64,000 bases of DNA from Elusimicrobiales bacterium (lineage in GTDB: Bacteria > Elusimicrobiota > Elusimicrobia > Elusimicrobiales > UBA9959), in assembly GCA_028713125.1 (NCBI GenBank), contig JAQTOU010000005.1, positions 62,001 to 126,000 on the forward strand, given 5' to 3'. The notes beneath the pieces were generated by a model. The model had not been told where the DNA came from, did no database searches, and was given only the letters and a program-made list of their open reading frames with translations. Positions 17,293-25,300 of the stretch are shown here, one piece after another. Each line of letters starts with the position of its first letter. The first letter of the stretch is position 1. The translations under genes and the position numbers were made by a program.

Positions 17293-18444
17293 CTATCTGA
17301 AAAAGCCCACTATATTCCTGTCCAGCACGAGCAGGAGGGCCGCGCCGGCGAAGATCCAGAGGGCGAAGGGGCGGCCTTTGATGATCTCCACCTTAGGGTC
17401 CGGAACCGTCAGTTTCTTCATCCACTCTTTGACCGCCGCCACCTGCTCTTCCGTCAGGCCGTCCTTGAAGCAATCCTCGAACAGCTCCGTATAATCCGGG
17501 TTGGCCTTGATAGAGCGGCAGGCCTTGGTGGAAAGCAGGAGGCCGGGCTCCAGTTCGGCGGCAGTCAGGTACTGGGTGTCCTTCCTTTCCATCAGGAATT
17601 CAAGCATGAACCGCCCGAAGAAAAGAAGCAGTCCGAGCTTCAGCAGATTGGTCCCGGCCGTGACGGCCATAAGCCAGAGCCGGTCGGGGAACATAAAATA
17701 GCCGGCGAAGAAATAAGCCAGGTAGCAGGCCGAGCTGATATAGGTCCAGTTACGGCTGCGGAACATTTCGCCCACTTTGTCCCAGAGTATGAACAAGAAG
17801 AAGAAAAGCAGGTCCGCCCGCGAAAAGAAATGGCTTATAAAACCGCGGGCCTCCATCGAGAGCACCTGCTGGAGCAGGAACAGGAAGCCGATATTCAGAG
17901 CCGCGGCGGCTATCGCGAACATATTCTTGCCGCCGGCCATGTCCGCAAGCCGCTTTTTCACGTCCTGCCACATCTCGGAGAAAAAGTCCGACGGGGAGGC
18001 CGAGGCGAAACCCGAGGCGATATGGCTGCCCACGGCCCAGAGAGCGGCCGAGACGAAAATATTTATCAGCAGGCTCAGGAAAAGGAAGGCCGGGAAATTT
18101 TTCAGGTAGGGGTTGGCCAGCGGCAGGGCCGCCGAGACCAGAATGAAGAACTTCGCGTCCCCGGCTGGCCAGACCTCGGCGTACCAGAGTATTATCCCGG
18201 CCAGCGCAGACCAGAAGAAATGCTGGCAGAAGAGCCAGTAAAAATTCCCGACCAGGAAACTCTGCGTGCGGCCGGCATAACCCATCCAGGTATAAAGCCC
18301 GAACACGGCCAGCCCCGCCGCAAGCAGCCTGAAACCGTCCACTATGCTCGCATTGGTGATCTTGCGCGTGGCCATATCCCTGCTTACCACCGAGACGGCC
18401 CAGGCGGTGAACCCGGCGAGGAAGACCATCGAGATATACTTCAT
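17293..18444 (-). CDS. Membrane protein resembling A24 prepilin peptidase, with C-terminal extension
   Basis: The protein has 383 residues with about eight hydrophobic segments. The first third resembles an A24 aspartic peptidase: D23 in SRDMATRKITN (usual form DxxxxxIPN) and D96 in PAGDAKFF (usual form GxGDxK), about 70 residues apart as in the family. These enzymes cleave prepilin-type leaders inside the cytoplasmic membrane. The remaining 230 residues form further membrane segments plus a soluble region near the C-terminus and are not recognised. It lies between radical SAM genes and overlaps the upstream one by 4 nt. It may process or export the modified product. The A24 call rests on two short motifs. 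Confidence 0.55.
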   Translation of the reverse strand: MKYISMVFLAGFTAWAVSVVSRDMATRKITNASIVDGFRLLAAGLAVFGLYTWMGYAGRTQSFLVGNFYWLFCQHFFWSALAGIILWYAEVWPAGDAKFFILVSAALPLANPYLKNFPAFLFLSLLINIFVSAALWAVGSHIASGFASASPSDFFSEMWQDVKKRLADMAGGKNMFAIAAAALNIGFLFLLQQVLSMEARGFISHFFSRADLLFFFLFILWDKVGEMFRSRNWTYISSACYLAYFFAGYFMFPDRLWLMAVTAGTNLLKLGLLLFFGRFMLEFLMERKDTQYLTAAELEPGLLLSTKACRSIKANPDYTELFEDCFKDGLTEEQVAAVKEWMKKLTVPDPKVEIIKGRPFALWIFAGAALLLVLDRNIVGFFR

Positions 18445-19337
18445 CTTTTCACCGGCTTCAGTTCGGCGTCACCGAACATTTTTTCATATTCAAGCATCAG
18501 CCCCAGGCATTTTTTCTTAAGGACGCAGCGCCCGCACTTTTTCGCGGGGTAAACCCTGTCTTCAGGGGGCAGCGTTATCCAGCAGAGCGGCCGCAGCTCC
18601 TTGCGGACCAGGCAAAGCGGGAAATGGTAAAGCCGGAAATCCTTGAAACGCCGGATAAGCGGGAGGCAGCCGCCCAATATCGCGGCCGATTCCGACAGTT
18701 TAAGGGCCAGTTTCCGGTGGTTCGCCAGCGACATCCCCTCTATCTCGTAATGTATAGCCGTCACGCTGTAGGCCGAGGTATCGGGGAAAGTCTTAAGCAG
18801 GAATTCAAGCGTTTTCGGAAGTGCCGCCGCGCTTTTTTTGTGGATAACGAGCCGTATCTCCACCCGGGGGCCTCCCGGCGCGGAAAGAAGGTTCTTCAGC
18901 CCTTTGACGGTCTGGGAGAAGCTGTTTTTTACGCCGGCGACAGCGTCGTGGATCCTGGCCGAAGGACCGTGCAGCGCTATCGCCACGGAAAAAGGCGGCT
19001 TGGCCACGGCGCGGAATTTTTCCGCGAACCCGGCATTGCCGAAGCGGCGGCCGTTAGAAAGCAGCGTTATCGGCACGCCGGGCAGGCGCGCCCTGAAATA
19101 GGAAAGAAGCTTGAAAAAATCCGGGTGCAGGGTCGGCTCGCCGCCGGTCAGGCTGACGAAGTCGGCGCTTCCGTCGTTCTTCAGGTAGACCGGCCCCAGC
19201 CCCTTGAGGTAGCGCTCAAGCTTCCCGATCTGGCCTTTAAGCGCGTAATGAGCTCCGGGCTGCCGCGCGAAAGCGGGCAGATTGGTGCACATCACGCATT
19301 TATTATTGCACTTGTTCCAGAAGGGGATATCGGGCAT
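18441..19337 (-). CDS. Radical SAM protein (array member 2)
   Basis: The protein has 298 residues. The cluster motif is CNNKCVMC (C10, C14, C17), followed by SLTGGEPTL. The auxiliary motif CGRCVLKKKCLGLMLEY and the tail GDAELKPVKR match its paralogues. It overlaps the upstream gene by 1 nt and the A24-like gene by 4 nt, so the order in the operon is fixed and expression is coupled. Substrate unknown. Confidence 0.8.
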   Translation of the reverse strand: MPDIPFWNKCNNKCVMCTNLPAFARQPGAHYALKGQIGKLERYLKGLGPVYLKNDGSADFVSLTGGEPTLHPDFFKLLSYFRARLPGVPITLLSNGRRFGNAGFAEKFRAVAKPPFSVAIALHGPSARIHDAVAGVKNSFSQTVKGLKNLLSAPGGPRVEIRLVIHKKSAAALPKTLEFLLKTFPDTSAYSVTAIHYEIEGMSLANHRKLALKLSESAAILGGCLPLIRRFKDFRLYHFPLCLVRKELRPLCWITLPPEDRVYPAKKCGRCVLKKKCLGLMLEYEKMFGDAELKPVKR

Positions 19338-20254
19338 CAGCGTTTAGCGGCGGGCGCCTTTCCTTTTACCGGCTTGAATTCGTCCCAGCCGTAGAGTCCC
19401 GGGTATTCGCGCCAGGGGCCTTCGCAAAGCTTGAACCAGCGGCAGGGGCGGCATTCTTTGCGCTTCGCCTTCCCCTCGTCGCGGCGGTAATCGCCGTAAC
19501 TCTCGATGTAAAAATCGGCGTCGGAGACCGGGCCTTCGGGAATAACGCGCTCGGCCACGCAGTCCTCGTAGCCCTTCATCAGGCAGAAGGGGATCGCCTC
19601 CGTATAGCCGGCCACTCCGCCTTCGCGGCCGACGTCCAGCGCTTTTTTCAAATAAGGCATCACCGCGGTTTTTTTGGGCGCGAGCGTCTTCCGGTTTTCC
19701 CAGGCGGAGCCGACCAGGTGGACGTAAGCGAACTGGAACTGGTTGACCTTGAGCCGCACCAGCAGCTTCGCCAGCCCGGGGAGGTCTTTATAGTTCACCG
19801 AAGTGATGACGGAATTGGTCAGCACGTACATGCCGAGCTTCTTGCAGTTAAGGATGCCGCTGACCACTTCTTTAAAGCTGCCTTTGGCCCGAGTAAGTTT
19901 TTCGTGGATCTCCGGCGTGGAGCCGTGCAGGGAGGGCCCCATCTCGGTCACGCCGGCGTTTTTGAGCTCGAGGCAGTAATCGTAATAGGCGAAGCGGCGC
20001 CCGTTGGTCTGCACCTGCACGCTTTCATAGCCCATCGCCCTGGCGGCCCGCACCGCGGCCGGGAGGTCCGGGTGCAGCGTGGGCTCTCCGCCGGTGAAGA
20101 CGGCGGCGCTTACGCCCTGCTTTTTAGCCCGGGCCAGGTCGGCTTTGATCTGCTTCAGGCTTTTCCCGCCCACGCGGCTGCGCTTGCCGCCCTGCGCGCA
20201 GAAATCGCACATATTGTTGCAGTTGAAGCCTATTTTTATGTCGATGCGTTTCAC
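19337..20254 (-). CDS. Radical SAM protein (array member 1)
   Basis: The protein has 305 residues. The cluster motif is CNNMCDFC (C12, C16, C19), followed by FTGGEPTLH. The auxiliary motif is CRPCRWFKLCEGPWREY and the tail is GWDEFKPVKG. The FTGGEPTLHPDL block and the overall length tie it closely to the gene at 18441-19337. The exported cysteine-rich protein ends 7 nt upstream. Substrate unknown. Confidence 0.8.
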   Translation of the reverse strand: MKRIDIKIGFNCNNMCDFCAQGGKRSRVGGKSLKQIKADLARAKKQGVSAAVFTGGEPTLHPDLPAAVRAARAMGYESVQVQTNGRRFAYYDYCLELKNAGVTEMGPSLHGSTPEIHEKLTRAKGSFKEVVSGILNCKKLGMYVLTNSVITSVNYKDLPGLAKLLVRLKVNQFQFAYVHLVGSAWENRKTLAPKKTAVMPYLKKALDVGREGGVAGYTEAIPFCLMKGYEDCVAERVIPEGPVSDADFYIESYGDYRRDEGKAKRKECRPCRWFKLCEGPWREYPGLYGWDEFKPVKGKAPAAKR

Positions 20255-20261
20255 GTGGAGT

Positions 20262-21113
20262 TTATTTGGGCGCGTCCGTCTTCCCCATCATCTTGCGGAC
20301 CCTGGTGTTTATCTCTTCAGTGATCTTTTCGTTCTCTTTCCGCCGCCTCTCCGCCTCGGCTTTTTCCTCTTCGGCTTTTTTGAAGACCGCCTTCACCTCT
20401 TCAGGAGAGTAGCCGGCGTAGCCGCCCGCCCTTTTCTGGGCCTTGGCCAGGTAGGCGCAGTACGAGGAGCCCAGTTTCGCGAGCAGGGCGGAGCAGGAAG
20501 CCTCCGACTTGGAGAGATAGGCGGAACAAAGCGCCTCCTGGCCGGTCGGGCAGCCGCCGGCGGCGCCGGCCGCGCTCGACACTCCCAGGTAATATTGCCC
20601 GCATTTATAATTAGGACTTTTCAGCAGCGGCACATCGGTCCTCCCGCCCCGGCTTTCACCAGGCAGGTAGTTGCAGAAGGACGGGTCGCGGCGCGCCAGC
20701 CCGACGCAGGAAAGATACTTCCCCAGCAGTTCGTAAGTATCCTCATTGTCGGTATTGGAGAAAGAGCCGTAAGGCGCGAGGTAGCCCCAGATCCGCCCGT
20801 GTGCGGAAAAGATCTCGTTCAGGGAACCGCCCTTGCAGGGGCCGCTTTCATAGAGCTTGTTCTTTATGGTCGGAAGCGCGCCGTAAGTGGAAGGAGCGCC
20901 GGACCTGGAAATTTCCGCCGAGAAATTCTCGGGTATGGAATAAAGAGTGGCGCCGGCCGGGAGGGGCGCGGGAACGGGAAGAGGGGCGCCGTCCGGCGCC
21001 GGCTGCGCGGCATGGAAACCGGCGCTCTCAAAGGAAGCTTTACGCTGCTGGTACTTGATTCCGGCGGCGAAAGCGAGCAGCAGCGCGGCGGCGAGGATCA
21101 ACCATTTTTTCAT
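20262..21113 (-). CDS. Exported cysteine-rich protein of unknown function
   Basis: The protein has 283 residues and is not recognised. An N-terminal hydrophobic segment (MKKWLILAAALLLAFAAGI) acts as signal or anchor. Eight cysteines are spread between about residues 90 and 225, with a repeated pattern of Cys-Xaa-Xaa-Tyr-Leu: FCNYL, LCSAYL, SCSALL and YCAYL. The last 50 residues are a highly charged, probably coiled-coil tail rich in Glu, Lys and Arg. It lies inside the radical SAM run, directly upstream of array member 1 and downstream of the HxsD-like gene. It is therefore a reasonable candidate substrate or partner of the maturases. No His-Xaa-Ser repeats are present. Confidence 0.55.
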   Translation of the reverse strand: MKKWLILAAALLLAFAAGIKYQQRKASFESAGFHAAQPAPDGAPLPVPAPLPAGATLYSIPENFSAEISRSGAPSTYGALPTIKNKLYESGPCKGGSLNEIFSAHGRIWGYLAPYGSFSNTDNEDTYELLGKYLSCVGLARRDPSFCNYLPGESRGGRTDVPLLKSPNYKCGQYYLGVSSAAGAAGGCPTGQEALCSAYLSKSEASCSALLAKLGSSYCAYLAKAQKRAGGYAGYSPEEVKAVFKKAEEEKAEAERRRKENEKITEEINTRVRKMMGKTDAPK

Positions 21114-21160
21114 TGCTTTGCACGCGCCGGCCGGGAACTGCGCCCGCCAGGCGGCCTTTT

Positions 21161-21487
21161 TTATCCGCGCTTGCCAGCTTTCTTTTTAGCCCCGGCGGCG
21201 GCGCTTTGCTCCACCCCCGCGGCTGAAAGCAGGGCTTTGGTGGCTATGATGGAAGCGATCTTGAAATTCCTGCGGCTGAGGTCTATCCGGCACTGCTGGT
21301 TCAGGACTTCATTGCAGAATTCGCCCGCGGCGTCGCCGCCCGCGGAAGCTTCAACGATGAACCCGCCGGCAGCTTTCGCGACGCGCAATCCGCGCCCCTC
21401 GAAAACCGCGGCCGCTAGGTCCACGGCTTCGGCGCAGTAGATCCCGCCGCTTAAAAAGATGTCACCGGCTTTTTTTACAGGCTTCAT
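21161..21487 (-). CDS. HxsD-like small protein (second copy)
   Basis: The protein has 108 residues from the ATG at 21487, which overlaps the stop of the HxsB-like gene by 4 nt (ATGA). A longer in-frame start at 21676 lies inside that gene and was rejected. The middle part (IYCAEAVDLAAAVFEG, then GEFCNEVLNQQCRID) resembles the pattern of HxsD, the small partner protein of His-Xaa-Ser maturation systems, with a helix, a short strand segment and an NE-x3-Q motif. The Lys-rich tail is not conserved. It may act as a recognition or chaperone subunit for the maturase. Assignment is tentative. Confidence 0.5.
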   Translation of the reverse strand: MKPVKKAGDIFLSGGIYCAEAVDLAAAVFEGRGLRVAKAAGGFIVEASAGGDAAGEFCNEVLNQQCRIDLSRRNFKIASIIATKALLSAAGVEQSAAAGAKKKAGKRG

Positions 21488-22947
21488 TTTTGCACCCACC
21501 CTTTCAGGATCTTTGCGCTGGCCGGCTTCTTGAGCAGGGCGAAAAGCGCGTCGAACATGCCCATGGAAAGAGCGCAGCGCCCGCTGGACGGCATATCGCC
21601 CCACAGGGAGCCCTGAGTCTCGTAGTTGTAGACGGGGCAGACGCCGCAGTAAGGTTTGTAGACGCAGCGGGAGCATTGCGGCTGGGACTCCAGGTTGGAG
21701 GCCGCGGCGCAGGCCCTCGAGGCCGGCGCAAGCATCACTTTGCGGTAGGAATCTTTCAGGACGTTCCCTATCTTGAAGAGGTCGTCCCCCTCCCAGCCCA
21801 CCATGCGGCCCTCGTCGCAGGAATAGAGGTCGCCGTTATAGTTGTAAGCCACCTGGCCTATGGCCGCGCCGCAGGGGCAGCGCATGTCCAGGTAGCCGGG
21901 GTCGCTGCCGTTGATTATCTTCTCTAGCATTATCACGGCGTGCCGCTCGCGGATCTTCTTTCCGGCGGCGTTCAGCTTCAGGATGTAATTCAGGGTATTG
22001 CGGTAGAAGACCGCGAACTCCCCGGCGGAATAGCCGATCTTCGGCCAGAGGTTCTTGGCGTAGCCTATCGGGGCCAGCGGCCGCGCGAAAATATCGGTAA
22101 GGCCGTTGCGCAGGTATTCGTCCACGATCTCTTTTTCCCGGCCGAGCGAATATTTCGACACGGTAAGCAGCGCGCTCGGGTTGAAAGTCTTGTACTCCGG
22201 GACCTGCTTGGCGGCGCGGCCGATGAAGTACTTAAGCCACTTCACGGTATCCGCGTGGGAATTCCCGCCGGTAAAGATCCTGTTCTTATTGTGCAGGTCG
22301 GCCGGGCCGTCCAGGGAAGTGCAGACCGAAACCTCGTTCTCCACCAGGAAGCGGGCTTTCTCTTCCGTCATCAGGCTGAAATTGGAGACCAGGGCCAGCC
22401 GGACCTCCCGGCCGAGCTCTTTGGCGCGGCGGCGGGCATAAAGCACGGAGTCTTTGAGCGTGTCCCAGTTAAGAAGCGGCTCGCCGCCCTGGAACTCTAT
22501 CGTGATGCCGGGATTGGTGCTCTTTAGGGCGAAATCAACGCTCTTGCGGGCCACAGCGCGGCTCATATCGGTGCGCCCGCCCGCGGCGCCAAGCGCCCCG
22601 GACTGGCAATAGAGGCATTTGTGGTTGCAGCGCAGCGTCATGACCAAAATGTGAAGGCCGGGGCCGGCGCCGAGGAAAGCGTTCTTTTTGGAGCAGGCGG
22701 CGGCGAAACCTTCGAAATCCGTCATCTCGCGCACGAAACCCTTGGCCGCAAGCTCGCCGTACAGCTTCTCGCCCGAGCCAAGGCGCCCTGCGGAGAAGCG
22801 GGCGAAATCGGCTTTGGAGACGGCGGCGGTGAAGCCGGCGTCGTTGGAAAGCAGGACGGAGCCGTCCGCCATCCGCCGAAAGGTGAAGTAAGGGAGACCT
22901 GCTATGCGCGGCTTACCGTTTTTTTTTGCGGCCGTTTTTGGAGTCAT
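21484..22947 (-). CDS. HxsB-like radical SAM/SPASM maturase
   Basis: The protein has 487 residues. An N-terminal recognition-like domain (1-90, with LLSNDAGF) is followed by GPGLHILVMTLRCNHKCLYC with cluster cysteines C107, C111 and C114. TIEFQGGEPLLNW and CTSLDGPADLHNKNR come next. A C-terminal SPASM-type motif (CSRCVYKPYCGVCPVYNY) binds further clusters. This order matches HxsB of the His-Xaa-Ser system, which acts on a ribosomal peptide. A small HxsD-like gene lies on each side, overlapping by 35 nt upstream and 4 nt downstream. HxsC and the repeat protein HxsA are not recognised nearby. A paralogue lies at 1-852. Confidence 0.8.
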   Translation of the reverse strand: MTPKTAAKKNGKPRIAGLPYFTFRRMADGSVLLSNDAGFTAAVSKADFARFSAGRLGSGEKLYGELAAKGFVREMTDFEGFAAACSKKNAFLGAGPGLHILVMTLRCNHKCLYCQSGALGAAGGRTDMSRAVARKSVDFALKSTNPGITIEFQGGEPLLNWDTLKDSVLYARRRAKELGREVRLALVSNFSLMTEEKARFLVENEVSVCTSLDGPADLHNKNRIFTGGNSHADTVKWLKYFIGRAAKQVPEYKTFNPSALLTVSKYSLGREKEIVDEYLRNGLTDIFARPLAPIGYAKNLWPKIGYSAGEFAVFYRNTLNYILKLNAAGKKIRERHAVIMLEKIINGSDPGYLDMRCPCGAAIGQVAYNYNGDLYSCDEGRMVGWEGDDLFKIGNVLKDSYRKVMLAPASRACAAASNLESQPQCSRCVYKPYCGVCPVYNYETQGSLWGDMPSSGRCALSMGMFDALFALLKKPASAKILKGWVQK

Positions 22948-23383
22948 ACTTTTCTTCCCATGTGCTGGTGATCCCCAGGGGGTCGGCCGAAGCGCCCTTG
23001 GCGGTCTCCGCCTTTATTTCGCCCTCTATCTGGTTTATCAGGTCGTTAAGTTCTTTTTCCTGCTGGGGCGTAAGGCCGGAATCGTCCTTTTCGGGAGGCT
23101 TGGGCTGGTAGTTCATGGCCTTGAGCAGCAGGAACTCCCGCAGCTCCCTGTTCTCGGAGGAAACGCGCTCGCGGAGCTTCTCGTCCTCGAGCTCGCCCTG
23201 GAAATGTTTCGCCAGGCCCGCCGCTTTAGCCCCGGGTTTAGGGGAGAGGTCCACCTGCACCTTGTCGCCGGGCAGCGGTTTAATAAAAGCGTAGGCCAGG
23301 CCGCCCAGGGAATGGGCGGCGTAGCGGATAGAATCAAGACTGTATTTTTTCAGGCTGACCTGGATAGAAATATTTTTTGGCAA
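22913..23383 (-). CDS. HxsD-like small protein (first copy)
   Basis: The protein has 156 residues. The first 90 (SLKKYSLDSIRYAAHSLGG, then VDLSPKPG and LEDEKLRERV) fit the HxsD pattern of an alpha/beta domain followed by an acidic-Leu-Arg motif. The last 60 residues are charged and low in complexity, ending in Lys/Arg. It overlaps the HxsB-like gene by 35 nt, so the products are made together. It differs clearly from the other HxsD-like protein in length and tail, which suggests two distinct partners for one maturase. Assignment is by pattern only. Confidence 0.5.
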   Translation of the reverse strand: MPKNISIQVSLKKYSLDSIRYAAHSLGGLAYAFIKPLPGDKVQVDLSPKPGAKAAGLAKHFQGELEDEKLRERVSSENRELREFLLLKAMNYQPKPPEKDDSGLTPQQEKELNDLINQIEGEIKAETAKGASADPLGITSTWEEKYDSKNGRKKKR

Positions 23384-23442
23384 ACGGAACTCCTTGGAGG
23401 CTTGGAAGCCGGCTTAGCGCGCCGGGTCTTGAAATTTTCAGG

Positions 23443-24165
23443 CTAGAATTTGCAGCAGACCATGGTTCCGCCCCAATCTTCGCCCAGCACTATGAACGTG
23501 CCCCAATTGCTGGTGGTGCTGCCGCCGGGCAGGAACCCCGTTACCCTGGCCACGCCGTCGCCCATGAACCCGACCACGCTTTTCCCGCCGGGGCAGTTAA
23601 CCGTGCCGCCGACCCCGTAGCCGACGCGGGTGCACACATTGGTGAAATTCCCCGTCACGTTAAGGTCGCCGTTCACGTCCAGGCGGTCCCAGATGCTGAC
23701 GGAACGGCCGCCGCCTATGCCGCCGGAGCGCCCGAGTATCATCAGGGTATTGAAATTGGAGGCGTTTTCGATGGCCGCATTGCCCCAGGCATTGCCGATG
23801 CCGGTGTGACTGTGCCCGGTATTGTTGAAGTAGAGGTCGGAGTTGGTAAGGTAAGTCTGCCCCTGGCTGGAGCTGCCGGCTACGATCGCATTGCCCGTAA
23901 CGTTGGAATTGCCGAATACATGAAGCTTGCTGGTTGCCGCCCCGTTGCCGACCGATAGATTGCCGCCATCACGGGTAAGAATAGTATTCTGTGTCGTCAG
24001 CAGGCTCACATAGCCGCCGTACGGGGCCGGGTAATAAGTAGTAAGAGTGAGGCTTTCAGAGCCGATAAAGCCGGGATGCCAGCAAATGAAGAACAGGACA
24101 AGCAGGGGAAGCGTGTTTTTTCTGCTGAATTTGATCTTTGCTTTGAGTTCTTCCATAGTTTCCAT
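23443..24165 (-). CDS. Exported structural protein of the SLTLTTYYPAPYG type
   Basis: The protein has 240 residues from the ATG at 24165, behind GGGGG at 5 nt. A longer start at 24276 was rejected because it lacks a ribosome site and displaces the signal sequence. A basic N-terminus and hydrophobic segment are followed by ESLTLTTYYPAPYGGY, a block I know from many exported repetitive proteins of Elusimicrobia-like genomes. Gly/Asn/Ser-rich beta-repeat sequence follows, and then a globular end with VCTRVGYG, VNCPGG and a terminal CCKF. It is probably a surface or pilus-associated protein. It lies 59 nt upstream of the HxsD/HxsB genes and could be a substrate. Function not established. Confidence 0.6.
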   Translation of the reverse strand: METMEELKAKIKFSRKNTLPLLVLFFICWHPGFIGSESLTLTTYYPAPYGGYVSLLTTQNTILTRDGGNLSVGNGAATSKLHVFGNSNVTGNAIVAGSSSQGQTYLTNSDLYFNNTGHSHTGIGNAWGNAAIENASNFNTLMILGRSGGIGGGRSVSIWDRLDVNGDLNVTGNFTNVCTRVGYGVGGTVNCPGGKSVVGFMGDGVARVTGFLPGGSTTSNWGTFIVLGEDWGGTMVCCKF

Positions 24166-24298
24166 AGAGCCCCCATGCGGACCGAACTCCGGACCTTCAA
24201 AACGGCCTGCTTCTCCCCGCCTGCATTTTAATAGATATCTACTATATAGCATAGCAGAAAAGTCCGGGTATTTCAATGCCGAAAGGGAGGCGGCGGAA

Positions 24299-24691
24299 TT
24301 AGAGGAGGATTACCACAAAAACTGCCTTAAACTTGTCTTCCAGGAAAGCCCTGGCCTCGCCGGCTATCTCGGCAAAGTCCTCGAGGTCCTTTGTGGAGGA
24401 GGAAAGAAAGGCCCCGGAGTCGCGCACGGCCAGGACATAGCCCTGGGCGGGGATCTCTCCCGGGAGGGAGCGGAGGCAGTCGAGCAGGGCGTCCCAGTTG
24501 CCTCCGAAATAGGCCGGGAATCTGAAGGCCGCGGCCAGGGCCGGCATCAGCCCGGCTTTATCCGCGATCTTCGCGCCGTCCACATAAGCGGTAAAAAAAG
24601 CCGGCGGAGGAAATAGTTTTCCTATTTCCTCCGCCGCCGTCCCGCGGGCCCTGAAGTCCAGGAAAAGTCCTTCCTTCCCGGGCAGGCCCAT
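24299..24691 (-). CDS. Barstar-family RNase inhibitor
   Basis: The protein has 130 residues. The motif YFGGNWDALLDCL (residues 61-73) is the barstar signature; D67 and D71 correspond to the acidic residues that plug the barnase active site. It starts 5 nt after the stop of the secreted RNase gene, so the pair is cotranscribed and probably coupled. It should remain in the cytoplasm and protect the cell from RNase that is not yet exported. The family is well recognised. Confidence 0.88.
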   Translation of the reverse strand: MGLPGKEGLFLDFRARGTAAEEIGKLFPPPAFFTAYVDGAKIADKAGLMPALAAAFRFPAYFGGNWDALLDCLRSLPGEIPAQGYVLAVRDSGAFLSSSTKDLEDFAEIAGEARAFLEDKFKAVFVVILL

Positions 24692-24696
24692 CGGTT

Positions 24697-25257
24697 CTAG
24701 TAAACCACCGTCAGCAGTATGAAATGCGCGTAATGGTCGGGCGTGTAATAGATCTTCTCGCCGCCGCCGATTATGATGCGCTCAGAGCCGCGGGCGCTCA
24801 GGTCCGGAGCCACCTGGTAGGTGGTCCCGCCGATCACGACCGTGTGAGGCGCGCTGCCGGTAAGCAGGGTATATTCCTTGTAAAAGCCCTTAGGCTGCAC
24901 GGGCAGGCGGCCTTCTTTATTGCTGAACACCGCGCCGTCCTGCGCATAAGGCAGGTGGACGCCGTTGTAGATGTCGGTAACCAGCTTCATTATCGATTTG
25001 ATGCGGGACGCGTCTTCGATCTTCGGCGTGAAGTCGCGGCCGGGCTTCGGAGAGAGGGCCGCGGCTTTAAAGATAACTTCTTCGGGAGCGGAAGCGGGAA
25101 CGGCGGGAAGCTCCACTAAATTCCTGAATTCGGCGCCGGAAACAAGTTCGCCGAGCGCGGCCGATCTTACGTCGGAGGCGGCATAGGAGGCTAAACCGGA
25201 GAAAGAGAGGACTAGAACGGCCGCAAGCTTCATCCAAAGGCTCTTGTTTTTAAGCAT
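24697..25257 (-). CDS. Secreted barnase-type (N1/T1 family) ribonuclease
   Basis: The protein has 186 residues. A signal peptide ends near ASYAAS. The C-terminal 80 residues match microbial guanyl-preferring RNases: VFSNKEGRLP, then E128 in FYKEYTLLT (general base), R160 with R156 nearby (phosphate binding), and H175 in TPDHYAHF (general acid). These match E73, R83/R87 and H102 of barnase. A spacer of about 75 residues separates signal and RNase. AAGGAA precedes the ATG. With the barstar gene directly downstream this is a toxin/inhibitor pair acting on competitors or scavenging RNA outside the cell. Confidence 0.85.
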   Translation of the reverse strand: MLKNKSLWMKLAAVLVLSFSGLASYAASDVRSAALGELVSGAEFRNLVELPAVPASAPEEVIFKAAALSPKPGRDFTPKIEDASRIKSIMKLVTDIYNGVHLPYAQDGAVFSNKEGRLPVQPKGFYKEYTLLTGSAPHTVVIGGTTYQVAPDLSARGSERIIIGGGEKIYYTPDHYAHFILLTVVY

Positions 25258-25300
25258 GCTGATTTTCCTTTTGCCGAATATTTATCCGCAGTAGTACAGC

